A DNA stretch of 64,000 bases, from the NCBI RefSeq assembly GCF_009497655.1, contig NZ_CP023317.1, positions 835,501 through 899,500 of the forward strand, read 5' to 3'. This stretch comes from Priestia megaterium (GTDB lineage: Bacteria > Bacillota > Bacilli > Bacillales > Bacillaceae_H). The position numbers and the translations under genes are program-made. Positions within the stretch are counted from its first letter, which is position 1; each line of letters begins with the position of its first letter. Below the pieces are notes generated by a model. That model did not search any database, was not told the DNA's origin, and saw only the letters and a list, made by a program, of their open reading frames with translations. Positions 50,808 through 59,819 of the stretch are shown here, piece after piece.

Positions 50808-51791
50808 ATGAAAGCTTTACTGCTAGAAGGCAAAGGGAAAGTAAGTGAGATGAAAGTCGGAAATATCCAAAAGCCGCATCCAGCTAAAGGTGAAATTTTA
50901 GTTAAAATTAAAGCTACTGCCTTGAACCCTGTAGATTATAAAACAGGAAACGGCGGTAATCCCAGTTGGACATACCCTCACGTATTAGGACTTGATTCAG
51001 CTGGCGTTGTCGAGGAAGTGGGAGAAGAAGTCACAACTGTCAAAATCGGAGACCGCGTTGTATATCATAGCGATTTATCAAAAAAAGGCGGGTTTGCACA
51101 GTACGGAGTGACAACAGCTCATACGGTTTCCCTTATTCCACAAGGAGTTTCATTTGAAGACGCTGCAGCTATTCCATGTGCGGGGTATACAGCATATCAA
51201 GCATTGTTTCACAAAATGAACGCTTCAAAAGGACAAACGATTTTAATTCACGCAGGTGCTGGAGGGGTTGGAGGGTTTGCCATTCAGCTTGCTAAAAATG
51301 CAGGTCTTACAGTGCTTACAACCGCATCTTCTGCCAATCATGAGTTTGTAAAAAGTTTAGGTGCTGACTATGCAATCGACTACCGTAAAGAAGATTTTGT
51401 GAAAAAAGTGCTGGAGCTTACCGATGGACTCGGTGTAGATTTAGTCTTGGATACAGTTGGGCGTGACAATGCAGACGAGTCGGTAAAGGCTCTTGCTTTT
51501 AATGGTCAAATTGCATTTATCGCAGGACCTCCTAATGTAAATGATGCGATTTCGTTTGCGCATCCACTATCGTTTCATCAAGTTGCATTAGGAAGCGTAC
51601 ATCAGTCTAATAACGTAAAAGAACAGCAAAAACTTGCGGAGATGGGAAATAAAATGCTTTTGCTTTTACAAGAAAATAAGCTGAATGCTCTTGTGGAAAA
51701 AGTCATTTCACTAGACGAAGTGCCGGCAGCTTTAGATGAACTGGCGACTCGTCGAGTAAAAGGGAAAATTGTAGCTGTGATAGATAAATGA
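50808..51791 (+). CDS. zinc-independent MDR-family oxidoreductase (quinone reductase-like)
   Basis: This 327-residue medium-chain dehydrogenase has a GroES-like N-terminal domain (ATALNPVDYKTGNGG, VLGLDSAGVVEEVGEEV) and a nucleotide-binding domain with ILIHAGAGGVGGFAIQLAKNAG for NADPH. It lacks the zinc ligands of alcohol dehydrogenases, so quinone or enone reduction is likely. ATG 50808 has AAGGGGAG before it. Its divergent HxlR-type neighbour suggests induction by quinones, aldehydes or related electrophiles, as known for B. subtilis YodB and HypR targets. The exact substrate is open. Confidence 0.82.
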   Translation: MKALLLEGKGKVSEMKVGNIQKPHPAKGEILVKIKATALNPVDYKTGNGGNPSWTYPHVLGLDSAGVVEEVGEEVTTVKIGDRVVYHSDLSKKGGFAQYGVTTAHTVSLIPQGVSFEDAAAIPCAGYTAYQALFHKMNASKGQTILIHAGAGGVGGFAIQLAKNAGLTVLTTASSANHEFVKSLGADYAIDYRKEDFVKKVLELTDGLGVDLVLDTVGRDNADESVKALAFNGQIAFIAGPPNVNDAISFAHPLSFHQVALGSVHQSNNVKEQQKLAEMGNKMLLLLQENKLNALVEKVISLDEVPAALDELATRRVKGKIVAVIDK

Positions 51792-51798
51792 TAGAGCG

Positions 51799-51912
51799 AA
51801 AAAGAGCTTGAGACAAAAGTATTTTAGTTGAAGTAAAAAACGAACTATTGATCAATAGTTCGTTTTCTCGTCTTTAGATTGGATTGGGTTAAGTTATGTT
51901 CCAGCCTCTTTT
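51799..51912. repeat. intergenic repeat element, copy 2, with inverted ends and terminator
   Basis: Left end AAAAAGAGCTTGAGACAAAA and right end TGTTCCAGCCTCTTTT are approximate inverted repeats. Between them lie a perfect 15-bp stem (51837-51851 with 51852-51866) and the GATTGGATTGGGTT segment also seen at 18381. It ends at the stop of the ABC exporter gene and serves as terminator. Confidence 0.6.
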
Positions 51913-53719
51913 AAATCGTAAACTGCTGCGTATAGAGCTTGTGGTAAAAACCTTGTTTCTCTAATAGCTCGTGATGATTTCCTTTTTCAATAATCTGTCC
52001 GTCTTTTAAGACAAGAATTTGATTTGCATTTTCAATCGTTTTGAGACGGTGGGCAATTACAAAGCTTGTTTTTCCTTTTAATAGATTACTCATTCCTTTT
52101 TGAATATCAATTTCTGTTTTTGTATCAATATTGGAAGTAGCTTCGTCTAAAATTAAAATATCACAGTCAGAGAGCATGGCTCGGGCAATCGATAAGAGCT
52201 GCTTTTGACCTTCACTTAAATTTCCTCCACCGGCTGAAATCACGGTATCGTATTGCTGCGGCAGGTGCTTGATAAAAGAATGAGCATTTGCCATTTTTGC
52301 TGCGCTTTTCACTTCTTCATCGCTGGCATCTAACCGGCCGAATCGAATGTTATCCGCAATCGTACCGGAAAATAAATAGGTATCCTGAAGAACAATGCCA
52401 ATTCGATTTCGTAAATCATGGATGTTATAGTCACTGATGGAACGGCCGTCAATTTTAATGTCTCCGTTTGCGATGTCATAAAATCGTGTGAGCAAGTTAA
52501 TGATTGTTGTTTTACCAGAACCTGTAGGACCGACCAAAGCAACCATTTCACCTTTTTTTGCTGTAAGTGTAACATTTTTTAAAATCATTTTTTCGTCAGT
52601 ATAGCCAAATGATACGTTCTCAAAAGCAACGTCTCCTGCAAATTTTGTAACAGAAAGAGCGTTTGGCTTGTTTGTGACGTCCGGCTGCTCATCCATAATC
52701 GCAAACACGCGCTCTGCGCCGGCAATAGCCGAAAGAATAGTGTTTACTAAGTTTGCCATTTGACTGATTGGGCGAGAGAACTGACGTGAGTAGTTAACAA
52801 ATGAAGCGATCATCCCAACTGTAACGCTACCTTGAACAGCCATAAATGCTCCTGCTCCAATCACTAGTGCTAAGCCTAAGTTGTTAATAAAGTTTGTGAC
52901 AGGACCTAAAAAGCCTGAAAATGTTTCTGCTTTTGTTGCTGAACTTCTCAGCTGTTCATTTCGTTCATTAAAAACAGTTAAAAAATCTTTTTCCTTACTA
53001 AAAAGCGTAACAACTTCTCCTCCAGAGATTGCTTCTTCTACAAAGCCGTTTAGCTCACCTAAGTCTTTTTGGCGTTTGACAAAATTTTCACTGCTTCGTT
53101 TTAATATTTGTCGAACGATTATAACCATTAATGGAATAACAATCAGTGTGATAATGGCAAGAATCCAGTTGAGCGAGAACATCGCAATGGTAATACCGAC
53201 TAGAGATAAAATAGAGGACAGAGCCTGAATAACGCTTTGACTCAGAGCGTTATTCAGGTTATCAATATCATTCGTAACCCGGCTCATTAACTCTCCGTGA
53301 GCTCGCTTATCAAAAAAGCGAAGAGAGAGAGTTTGAAGCTTTGCAAATAAATCTTGGCGGAGCATTCCGATGGTCGTAAACGAAACGTTTACCATTAAAT
53401 AGGTTTGCAGCCATGTTAACAAAGATGTCGTAATGTAAATTCCTGCAAGAGTGAGTGACATTCGTATCGTTCCGCTGATATCTTTGGGAATAATATGCTC
53501 GTCAATAATAACCCCAATTAAATAAGGGCCTAATAAATTAAGCAGGGAAGTCACAATAACTAAGATGATCGCAGCCACAAGCGGAGGCTTTCGTTTCCCC
53601 ATATATGACCAGATTCTATATAGTGTTTTTTTCGCATTCTTTGGCTTCACTACAGGACCCTTCATCATGCCTCTAGGGCCGCGAATAGAGCTCATTTGAT
53701 TTTTACCTTGATTATTCAC
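51911..53719 (-). CDS. yfiC: ABC exporter half-transporter, YfiC-like
   Basis: This 602-residue fused membrane/ATPase protein has six membrane segments (about 30-330) and an ATPase domain with Walker A GPTGSGKTT, Walker B ILILDEATSNID with the catalytic Glu, and H-loop IAHRLKTI. The signature is LSEGQ instead of LSGGQ. Together with its partner upstream it forms a heterodimer similar to B. subtilis YfiB-YfiC. The start is GTG 53719, with AGAGGTG before it, and overlaps the upstream stop by 8 bases. It exports an unknown substrate, possibly drugs or lipids. Confidence 0.88.
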   Translation of the reverse strand: MNNQGKNQMSSIRGPRGMMKGPVVKPKNAKKTLYRIWSYMGKRKPPLVAAIILVIVTSLLNLLGPYLIGVIIDEHIIPKDISGTIRMSLTLAGIYITTSLLTWLQTYLMVNVSFTTIGMLRQDLFAKLQTLSLRFFDKRAHGELMSRVTNDIDNLNNALSQSVIQALSSILSLVGITIAMFSLNWILAIITLIVIPLMVIIVRQILKRSSENFVKRQKDLGELNGFVEEAISGGEVVTLFSKEKDFLTVFNERNEQLRSSATKAETFSGFLGPVTNFINNLGLALVIGAGAFMAVQGSVTVGMIASFVNYSRQFSRPISQMANLVNTILSAIAGAERVFAIMDEQPDVTNKPNALSVTKFAGDVAFENVSFGYTDEKMILKNVTLTAKKGEMVALVGPTGSGKTTIINLLTRFYDIANGDIKIDGRSISDYNIHDLRNRIGIVLQDTYLFSGTIADNIRFGRLDASDEEVKSAAKMANAHSFIKHLPQQYDTVISAGGGNLSEGQKQLLSIARAMLSDCDILILDEATSNIDTKTEIDIQKGMSNLLKGKTSFVIAHRLKTIENANQILVLKDGQIIEKGNHHELLEKQGFYHKLYTQQFTI

Positions 53720-55454
53720 TAGGCAACACCTCTTTTCCGCCTTGTGCTAGATAAATGTCGTAATAAAGAGAGTGGTGACGAAGCAATTCTTCATGAGTCC
53801 CTTGTTCAGCAATTTTGCCTTCATCCATGACGATAATATGATCAGCGTGAAGAAGAGACGAAATTTTAGACGCAATAATAATGACGGTCGCATCGGAAAA
53901 CTCTTCTTTTAAATGTGTTAGTACCTGCGCTTCTGAGACAGCATCCAACGCGGAAGTTGCATCATCAATGACCAATATAGCAGGCTTTCTAACAAATGCA
54001 CGCGCGATTGAAAGACGCTGCTTTTGCCCTCCTGATAAGTTGGTTGCTCCTCGCGTTAAAGGATACTCATATTTTTCTGGGAGTTTTTCAATAAACTCCG
54101 TTGCGCATGCGAAAGCTGCAGCATCTTCAATTTCTGAGGAAGAAGCATGATTGTTTCCCATTCGAATATTCATATCAATCGTTCCGGTAAACAGTGTAGC
54201 TTTTTGAGGAATAAACCCAATGGATGAGCGAAGCTCTTTTACGTCATAGTTTGTCAGATTTTTTCCATCTACAAAAATTCCGCCGCCATCAGGATCATAT
54301 AAGCGCGAAATAAGTTTTGCAAGCGTCGATTTTCCGCTTCCAGTAGAGCCGATAATGCCAATAGTTTCCCCGTGTTTAGCAGTAAATGAAATATCTTTTA
54401 ATACGTTTTCGCCATTTTTACTGTAGCTGTATGTAACGTTTTGAAACGATAGATCACCTTTAAGTCTGTTGATTTGAGCAGCAGAGTTTGCTGGAGGAAT
54501 GTCTATTTTTGTTTTTAAAACAGAATCGATTCGTTCAGCTGAAGGGAATGCACGTGTAATTTGCATCAGCACCATGCTGCTTGACATAAGTCCGTTTAAA
54601 ATAATCGTTAAGTAATTAATAAAAGCTAAAATCACACCTGCTTCAATTTTTCCTGCTTCAACTTGAAGTCCACCCAGCCATAGAGTAGCTACCATGCCGA
54701 TATTTACTACAAATAAAATAACGGGCATTAAAAGCGAAATAAGCTGAACAGCACTCATATTAGCTTGCGTCAAGGAGCTGTTTGCTTCTTTAAACTGATT
54801 GATTTCATATGATTCTCTTACATACGCTTTTACTACGCGCATCCCTGATAAATTTTCTTGGACTTTTGTGTTTACACGATCAACGCTTCGCTGAACTTTT
54901 TTGAAAAGTTTTCCGGCTTTCGTGATCACAAACCAAATGCATAAAAATAAAATAGGGACGACCACGACGATAATAGGAAACAAAGAACGAGCGGTTAATA
55001 ACACGATCACAATACTTCCTGCAAAAAGTAAAGGTCCTCTAACTAATACTTTTAGCGTCATATTCAATGCGTTTTGAACACTCGTTACATCATTTGTCAT
55101 GACAGTGATTAAGTGACCAGTCCCTAGTTTATCTCTGTTGCTGTTTGAGAGGTTTTCAATCTTTTCAAAAAGCGATTTTCGAATATCGGTAGAAAAATTT
55201 ACTGCTGCTTTTGTGCTAAGGATGGCGCAGACGATACCAGCAGCTAAGCCAATGATTGCTAACATAAGCATAAGGATACTTCGGGTGATAACATATGTTT
55301 GATTGTTGTTTGCAATGCCATAATCAATGATATGCTGCATAATAGTAGGCTGAAGAAGGTCAGCTAACACTTCAATGACCATCAATAGCGGGGCAAACAG
55401 CGCGAGCCATTTGTAAGGTTTTAAGTAAGGGTATAAAGATTTAATTGTATTCAC
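53712..55454 (-). CDS. yfiB: ABC exporter half-transporter with degenerate ATP site, YfiB-like
   Basis: This 580-residue half-transporter has six membrane segments and an ATPase domain with Walker A GSTGSGKST and signature LSGGQKQR. Walker B reads ILVIDDATSALD, so the catalytic Glu is Asp, and the H-loop His is Ser (IASKISSL). Both changes are typical of the degenerate half of heterodimeric exporters. The start is GTG 55454, 11 bases after AAGGAG; the frame extends upstream to 55493 but that would place the site inside the gene. It pairs with the YfiC-like protein. Confidence 0.87.
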   Translation of the reverse strand: MNTIKSLYPYLKPYKWLALFAPLLMVIEVLADLLQPTIMQHIIDYGIANNNQTYVITRSILMLMLAIIGLAAGIVCAILSTKAAVNFSTDIRKSLFEKIENLSNSNRDKLGTGHLITVMTNDVTSVQNALNMTLKVLVRGPLLFAGSIVIVLLTARSLFPIIVVVVPILFLCIWFVITKAGKLFKKVQRSVDRVNTKVQENLSGMRVVKAYVRESYEINQFKEANSSLTQANMSAVQLISLLMPVILFVVNIGMVATLWLGGLQVEAGKIEAGVILAFINYLTIILNGLMSSSMVLMQITRAFPSAERIDSVLKTKIDIPPANSAAQINRLKGDLSFQNVTYSYSKNGENVLKDISFTAKHGETIGIIGSTGSGKSTLAKLISRLYDPDGGGIFVDGKNLTNYDVKELRSSIGFIPQKATLFTGTIDMNIRMGNNHASSSEIEDAAAFACATEFIEKLPEKYEYPLTRGATNLSGGQKQRLSIARAFVRKPAILVIDDATSALDAVSEAQVLTHLKEEFSDATVIIIASKISSLLHADHIIVMDEGKIAEQGTHEELLRHHSLYYDIYLAQGGKEVLPSE

Positions 55455-55580
55455 ACATTGTGGCACTCCTTTCTGTAAAAAATATGGTAACATAGAATAA
55501 GTTTAGAAGTTTGTTTCAAGCACCATTTATTATACGCCAATGCAAGCAGAAATCCACTTTTTGAGAGGGTCAGGTATGCA

Positions 55581-56066
55581 ATGAATCAAACATTACGAGT
55601 ACATCATCCACTTTTTGGATCTTTGTTATATGACTCGGCCTGGGTTGGAGAAAAACAGGTCACTTTCTTTGGACAACAACAACATGTGTTGCTGACAATT
55701 GATGGAGATAAAGAGAAGCCATTTCAAAAACGGCAAGAAGAGGCTTTTCAAGCATTTTGGCTTCAAAGCGAATTATTGTTAAAGAGGACGGAAAAAGCTC
55801 TTTTTGATTATTATCAACAGGTGCGAGATGAATACAGAACTCAAGTTGAAAAAGACGTGGTAGACTTATTAGTTCCGAATGTAAAAAAGCGAAAAGACAT
55901 CGGTTTTTTAGTTGAGTGTATTCAAATCTTTGTTCCTGAAGCACCCCATGATACAAGAGAAGTTGGTTTGTTTTTTGAATGTACGTGGGAAGAAGAGCAT
56001 ATGTTAGCTGTAAAGTTTAGAAATGAACAAATTGCCGCTATTGGCTTACAAGAAGATTTATTCTAG
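55581..56066 (+). CDS. uncharacterised protein, possibly DUF6985-like
   Basis: This 161-residue soluble protein starts with VHHPLFGSLLYDSAWVGEKQVTFFG, a strand-rich opening like DUF6985/DUF2004 proteins, followed by a long helix (QKRQEEAFQAFWLQSELLLKR) and a C-terminal segment with VGLFFECTWEEEHMLAVKF. Some members of that group sit beside polymorphic toxins as immunity proteins; no toxin gene is here. It is divergent from the ABC exporter genes. GAGGGTC precedes ATG 55581. I cannot give a function. Confidence 0.6.
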   Translation: MNQTLRVHHPLFGSLLYDSAWVGEKQVTFFGQQQHVLLTIDGDKEKPFQKRQEEAFQAFWLQSELLLKRTEKALFDYYQQVRDEYRTQVEKDVVDLLVPNVKKRKDIGFLVECIQIFVPEAPHDTREVGLFFECTWEEEHMLAVKFRNEQIAAIGLQEDLF

Positions 56067-56069
56067 TAA

Positions 56070-56106
56070 AAAGCCTTGAAGCAACCTGCTTCAAGGCTTT
56101 TTGGCA
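56070..56106. terminator. terminator shared by the 161-residue protein gene and ywcA
   Basis: AAAAAGCCTTGAAGC and GCTTCAAGGCTTTTT pair perfectly around AACCT in the 40 bases between the convergent stops. Confidence 0.88.
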
Positions 56107-57657
56107 TTAATGTTTGACAGGCTCTTCGATTCCCATACCTGTATTTGCTTTTACTAAAATCTCATCAAATTTCTTTTCGTCTGCTTTTTTAGACGAAAGA
56201 AGTGTTCCTATAAAAGCAGCTAAGAAGCCTAGAGGAATGGAGATAATACCAGGGTTTGTTAATGTGATGAGCGGCTCACCTACAAAGATAGCAGCTCCAG
56301 GCTCAGGTGCCCACACGTTTGGACTAATGGCAACTAAAAACAGTGAGCTGAATAGTCCAACCAGCATGCCAGTGACTGCTCCTGCTGTATTAAAACGTTT
56401 CCAAAAAATAGTAAGAAGAATAATTGGCAAGTTAGCACTCGCTGCTACGGCAAATGCAAGTGCAACTAAAAATGCTACGTTCATGTTTTGAGCAAATAAT
56501 GCAAGAATAATAGATAGAATGGATACCCCAATAGAAGCCCATCGTGCAGCCACTACCTGTTCTTTTTCAGTTGCAGCCCCTTTACGGAGAATATGACTAT
56601 AAAAGTCGTGAGCGAATGCTGAAGCTGCTGAGAGCACCAGCCCAGCTACAACAGCTAAAATCGTAGCAAAAGCTACAGCTGAGACAAACGCAAAGAGAAA
56701 GTCTCCGCCAAGAACTTGAGCGAGCAGGGGAGCTGCCATGTTTCCTGCTGCATTTGCTTTGATAATATCATCGTACCCTACGAATGCAGCAGCACCGAAC
56801 CCTAAAAAGATTGTCATAATGTAAAAAACGCCAATGATCCACGTTGCATAAATAACAGACTTTCGTGCGGTGATGGCATCTTTTACTGTAAAGAAACGAA
56901 TAAGGATATGAGGAAGGCCTGCTGTACCAAGAACAAGAGCTAAATTCAACGAAATCATGTCCAGCGGATTTTTGAATTTATTTCCTGGATTTAAAAATCC
57001 GTCGCCAAGAGGAGTTGCGGTTTTCATCTCAGAAAACATTTTAGCAAAGCTAAAATCAAATTTTGAAAATACAATAATGGAAATAATGAACGTACCAATC
57101 ATGAGAAGCAAGGCTTTGACAATCTGCACCCAGCTGGTCGCCGTCATGCCTCCAAATACAACGTAAACCGTCATCAACACGCCGACAATCAAGACAGAAT
57201 ACACGTAATCTAGACCAAGTAATAAATGAATTAATGCTCCTGCTCCAACAAGCTGAGCAATCATATAAAAAATGGAAATGGTGATCGTGTTTAATGCGGC
57301 AACTCCCCGCACTTTCTTTTCGTTAAAACGAGCTGCTATCATATCTGCCATCGTGTACTTTCCTAAGTTGCGAAGTGGTTCAGCTACAATGTATAACACG
57401 ACGAGATAGGCAACTAAAAAGCCGATGCTGTAAAAAAAACCGTCAAATCCAGAAAGCGCTACCATTCCAGCTATGCCTAAAAATGACGCAGCAGACATAT
57501 AATCTCCGGCAATCGCCATGCCGTTTTGCCAGCCGGTTAAACTTCCATCTGCTGTATAAAAGTCACTGGTCGTTTTTGTTCGCTTGGATGCCGCATACGT
57601 AATGATTAGCGTAAGACCTACAATAGCTAAAAAAAGTGAGAAAGCTAGTACGTTCAT
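56107..57657 (-). CDS. ywcA: cation/acetate symporter, ActP/YwcA-like
   Basis: This 516-residue sodium:solute symporter has thirteen or so membrane segments: SDFYTADGSLTGWQNGMAIAGDYMSAASFLG near the N-terminus, GTAGLPHILIRFFTVKDA and SAASAFAHDFYSHILRKG are landmarks of the ActP branch. It imports acetate and related short acids with Na+ or H+. It follows the DUF485 gene by 16 bases, as actP follows yjcH in E. coli and ywcA follows ywcB in B. subtilis. A GGGGGTTAA site precedes ATG 57657. Confidence 0.92.
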   Translation of the reverse strand: MNVLAFSLFLAIVGLTLIITYAASKRTKTTSDFYTADGSLTGWQNGMAIAGDYMSAASFLGIAGMVALSGFDGFFYSIGFLVAYLVVLYIVAEPLRNLGKYTMADMIAARFNEKKVRGVAALNTITISIFYMIAQLVGAGALIHLLLGLDYVYSVLIVGVLMTVYVVFGGMTATSWVQIVKALLLMIGTFIISIIVFSKFDFSFAKMFSEMKTATPLGDGFLNPGNKFKNPLDMISLNLALVLGTAGLPHILIRFFTVKDAITARKSVIYATWIIGVFYIMTIFLGFGAAAFVGYDDIIKANAAGNMAAPLLAQVLGGDFLFAFVSAVAFATILAVVAGLVLSAASAFAHDFYSHILRKGAATEKEQVVAARWASIGVSILSIILALFAQNMNVAFLVALAFAVAASANLPIILLTIFWKRFNTAGAVTGMLVGLFSSLFLVAISPNVWAPEPGAAIFVGEPLITLTNPGIISIPLGFLAAFIGTLLSSKKADEKKFDEILVKANTGMGIEEPVKH

Positions 57658-57673
57658 TCATTTAACCCCCTAT

Positions 57674-58015
57674 TCAATTTGCAGCTTCTTTTTTTATCGT
57701 GTCAACAAGTTCATCAAATTTCGAGGCTCTTTTTGTGTATAAAATGCATAGGGCCCAAGTCATAACAAACTGTGCAAAAGCAAATACCCACGCCCAAGTC
57801 ATAGAAGCAAAAGCTGGTTTGTTTAAGACGGTTGTGTAAGCCGTTAAGATGGGCAAGGTAAAATAAAAAGCAAGAAAAAACAGAGAGAGCGGTAAAATAA
57901 AATTGCGTTTTTGTTTCAAAAGTTTTTGAAATGAAGCAGACTGTACAATTTCTGTGTAATCAGGAGAGGAAGAAGCATTGTTTACCTTCTTTAAAGAATT
58001 TTCATTCATCGCCAA
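57674..58015 (-). CDS. ywcB: DUF485 membrane protein, YwcB/YjcH-like
   Basis: This 113-residue protein has two membrane spans (NFILPLSLFFLAFYFTLPIL and WAWVFAFAQFVMTWALCILY) and the DUF485 entry FQKLLKQKRNF. It is the regular partner of ActP-type symporters and probably a small subunit or modulator. The start is TTG 58015 with GGGGG 8 bases before it; ATG 58009 is two codons on. It is co-transcribed with the symporter gene. Confidence 0.88.
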   Translation of the reverse strand: MAMNENSLKKVNNASSSPDYTEIVQSASFQKLLKQKRNFILPLSLFFLAFYFTLPILTAYTTVLNKPAFASMTWAWVFAFAQFVMTWALCILYTKRASKFDELVDTIKKEAAN

Positions 58016-58506
58016 GCGGAATTCCCCCTTTGATAATAAATAGATGAAGCAAAAAGCTCCATATCACTTGAATTATATTATTTTCGGAATAAAAAGTAAA
58101 TTCTGTCTTTTTGTGAGAATGGTAACTTTGGAAGTTTTTTAATATACTAAAGCTTCAAACTAAATGCATACTGCCATAATAAAAAACGAACAACATTCAA
58201 TATAAAGGAGAAATCGTTCACAATAGAAATGTTGAAATTAACCCTTAGTTTCTTTTACATATAAGGCTTTTCTTTATTATCTAAACGTTATTTTTTTGTT
58301 TGATCTTTTGAAAAATAAAAGAAGATGATGATAAAATCATAAGCACACAATAATGTTAGATAGGAAACAGGTGAAGAAAGTACGCTATTATTTAGAGATG
58401 GTTATAAATAGACAAGATATTATGAAAGATTTCTATATGAATGATATTTTTTCTTTATAGTTAACAAACAATGTGACTACTTATATAAAAGAGAAAAGGT
58501 GAAATA
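58016..58506. other. intergenic region without a recognised gene
   Basis: About 490 AT-rich bases between the divergent ywcB and yneQ genes. A ribosome-site-like AAAGGAG at 58205 is followed only by an 11-codon frame. I see no terminator, no clear operator and no -24/-12 element. Confidence 0.5.
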
Positions 58507-58815
58507 ATGGCATTTGGAATCAAACGCCCGGAACTAAACGCATGGAAAGCAGCTGTTAAGCGAGGAGAGATCGCATTTTTAACTCATTACTGGCTCGATG
58601 AGCGTTTTCCACACGCAACTACCGTAACAAAAGTAGGTTGCAGTGACTTAAATAAGCTGATTAAGTGGGGAGAAAAGTATGGTATTCCCGCTAAGTATAT
58701 TGATAATCGATCCGGCTATCCTCATTTCGATTTACTAGGCGAGCGTCAGAAAGAAATTATGAAAAAGGAAAATCAGCTGGAGCAGCTGAAGCGATTTGAA
58801 GAAGTTAACGAATGA
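58507..58815 (+). CDS. yneQ: YneQ-like small protein
   Basis: This 102-residue soluble protein is close to B. subtilis YneQ (99 residues) over its whole length: MAFGIKRPEL, GEIAFLTHYWLDERFPHATTVTKVGC and GYPHFDLLGERQKEI. The pattern of conserved His, Asp and Trp (THYWLDERFPH) suggests a ligand or metal site, but no function is known. GAGAAAAGGTG precedes ATG 58507. It stands alone; the tail is a charged helix. Confidence 0.85.
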   Translation: MAFGIKRPELNAWKAAVKRGEIAFLTHYWLDERFPHATTVTKVGCSDLNKLIKWGEKYGIPAKYIDNRSGYPHFDLLGERQKEIMKKENQLEQLKRFEEVNE

Positions 58816-59032
58816 AAAGCAAAGTTAATTTTAAAAAACTGTAAAAAAATTCTATTGTTACGGCTTTTTTTATGTTTAAATAGAAAAAACAGTGGAATAG
58901 ATTAAGAAGAACAATTACGTTATGTATTCTCTCATATAGGGAAAATAAGTTGATTTAGTTTCCTTATTTGATACGATAAAGAGCTTTGTTTTATAATAAA
59001 ATTGTTGTTCGGATAAAAGGAGGAAGAAGGGC

Positions 59033-59788
59033 ATGTCCGAGGTTGGAACTTTAAAAAAAGGATTAGATATCTTCTCTTTGCTTTTAAACCGTCCGAATAT
59101 GACTATTCCGGAAATGATGGAAGCGCTCGGTTTTAATAAGAGTACGATGTATCGTCTTGTGAGCACGCTTGAACAAAACGGATTTATTGTAAGAAACCCG
59201 TCTAACCGCTATACGGTTTCACCACAACTGGTGCTGGCACTCGTACAAAATACGATGCATACGAACTATGAAATGAATTGGCTCTCAGTTCCTGCTATGC
59301 AGAAGCTGAGTGAAGAGACCAATGAGACCATTTACGCGGGAATTCTCCATCATAAACAGATGGTTACAACTCAGGTGGTGAACGGGCAATATAGCACTCG
59401 TACGCATTCCGAAGTAGGAAATAAAAAGCCGCTTCATGCAAATGCTATTGGAAAGTGTATTCTTGCTTATCAAGAGGACAGCGTGCAAAAATCTATTCTT
59501 CACGAACTTTCGCTTGAAGCTTATACAGATCGAACGATCACCGAGCTGGACGAGCTGGAAGCTGACTTAGCTTTAAGTAAGGAAAGAGGATATGCTGTCG
59601 ATGATGAAGAACGGGAGCCTGGCGTTCGCTGTATTGCAGCCCCTATTTTCAGAAAAGGAAAAATAATGGCAGCTATTGCTTTATCAGGTCCATCCGTTCG
59701 TATTTCAGAAGAGAAAGACGAAGAACATGCTGCACTTGTTAAACAGTGCGCAGAACAAATTTCACAAGCAATTACTCTTTACGAATAA
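59033..59788 (+). CDS. IclR-family transcriptional regulator
   Basis: This 251-residue regulator has an N-terminal winged helix (LKKGLDIFSLLLNRPNMTIPEMMEALGFNKSTMYRLVSTLEQNGF split over residues 6-50) and an IclR effector domain with HANAIGKCILAY, GYAVDDEEREPGVRCIAAPIF and AIALSGPSVRI. IclR proteins often respond to aromatic or sugar acids. GGAGGAAGAAGG precedes ATG 59033. The aldo-keto reductase gene begins 31 bases after its stop and may be co-transcribed. The ligand is unknown. Confidence 0.88.
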   Translation: MSEVGTLKKGLDIFSLLLNRPNMTIPEMMEALGFNKSTMYRLVSTLEQNGFIVRNPSNRYTVSPQLVLALVQNTMHTNYEMNWLSVPAMQKLSEETNETIYAGILHHKQMVTTQVVNGQYSTRTHSEVGNKKPLHANAIGKCILAYQEDSVQKSILHELSLEAYTDRTITELDELEADLALSKERGYAVDDEEREPGVRCIAAPIFRKGKIMAAIALSGPSVRISEEKDEEHAALVKQCAEQISQAITLYE

Positions 59789-59819
59789 TTCAACAGTAAA
59801 AAAGGGGATGAACAGCAAC

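Noticed and set aside
58205-58257. Small gene after AAAGGAG at 58205
   Set aside because: The only frame is 11 codons and the start spacing is poor.
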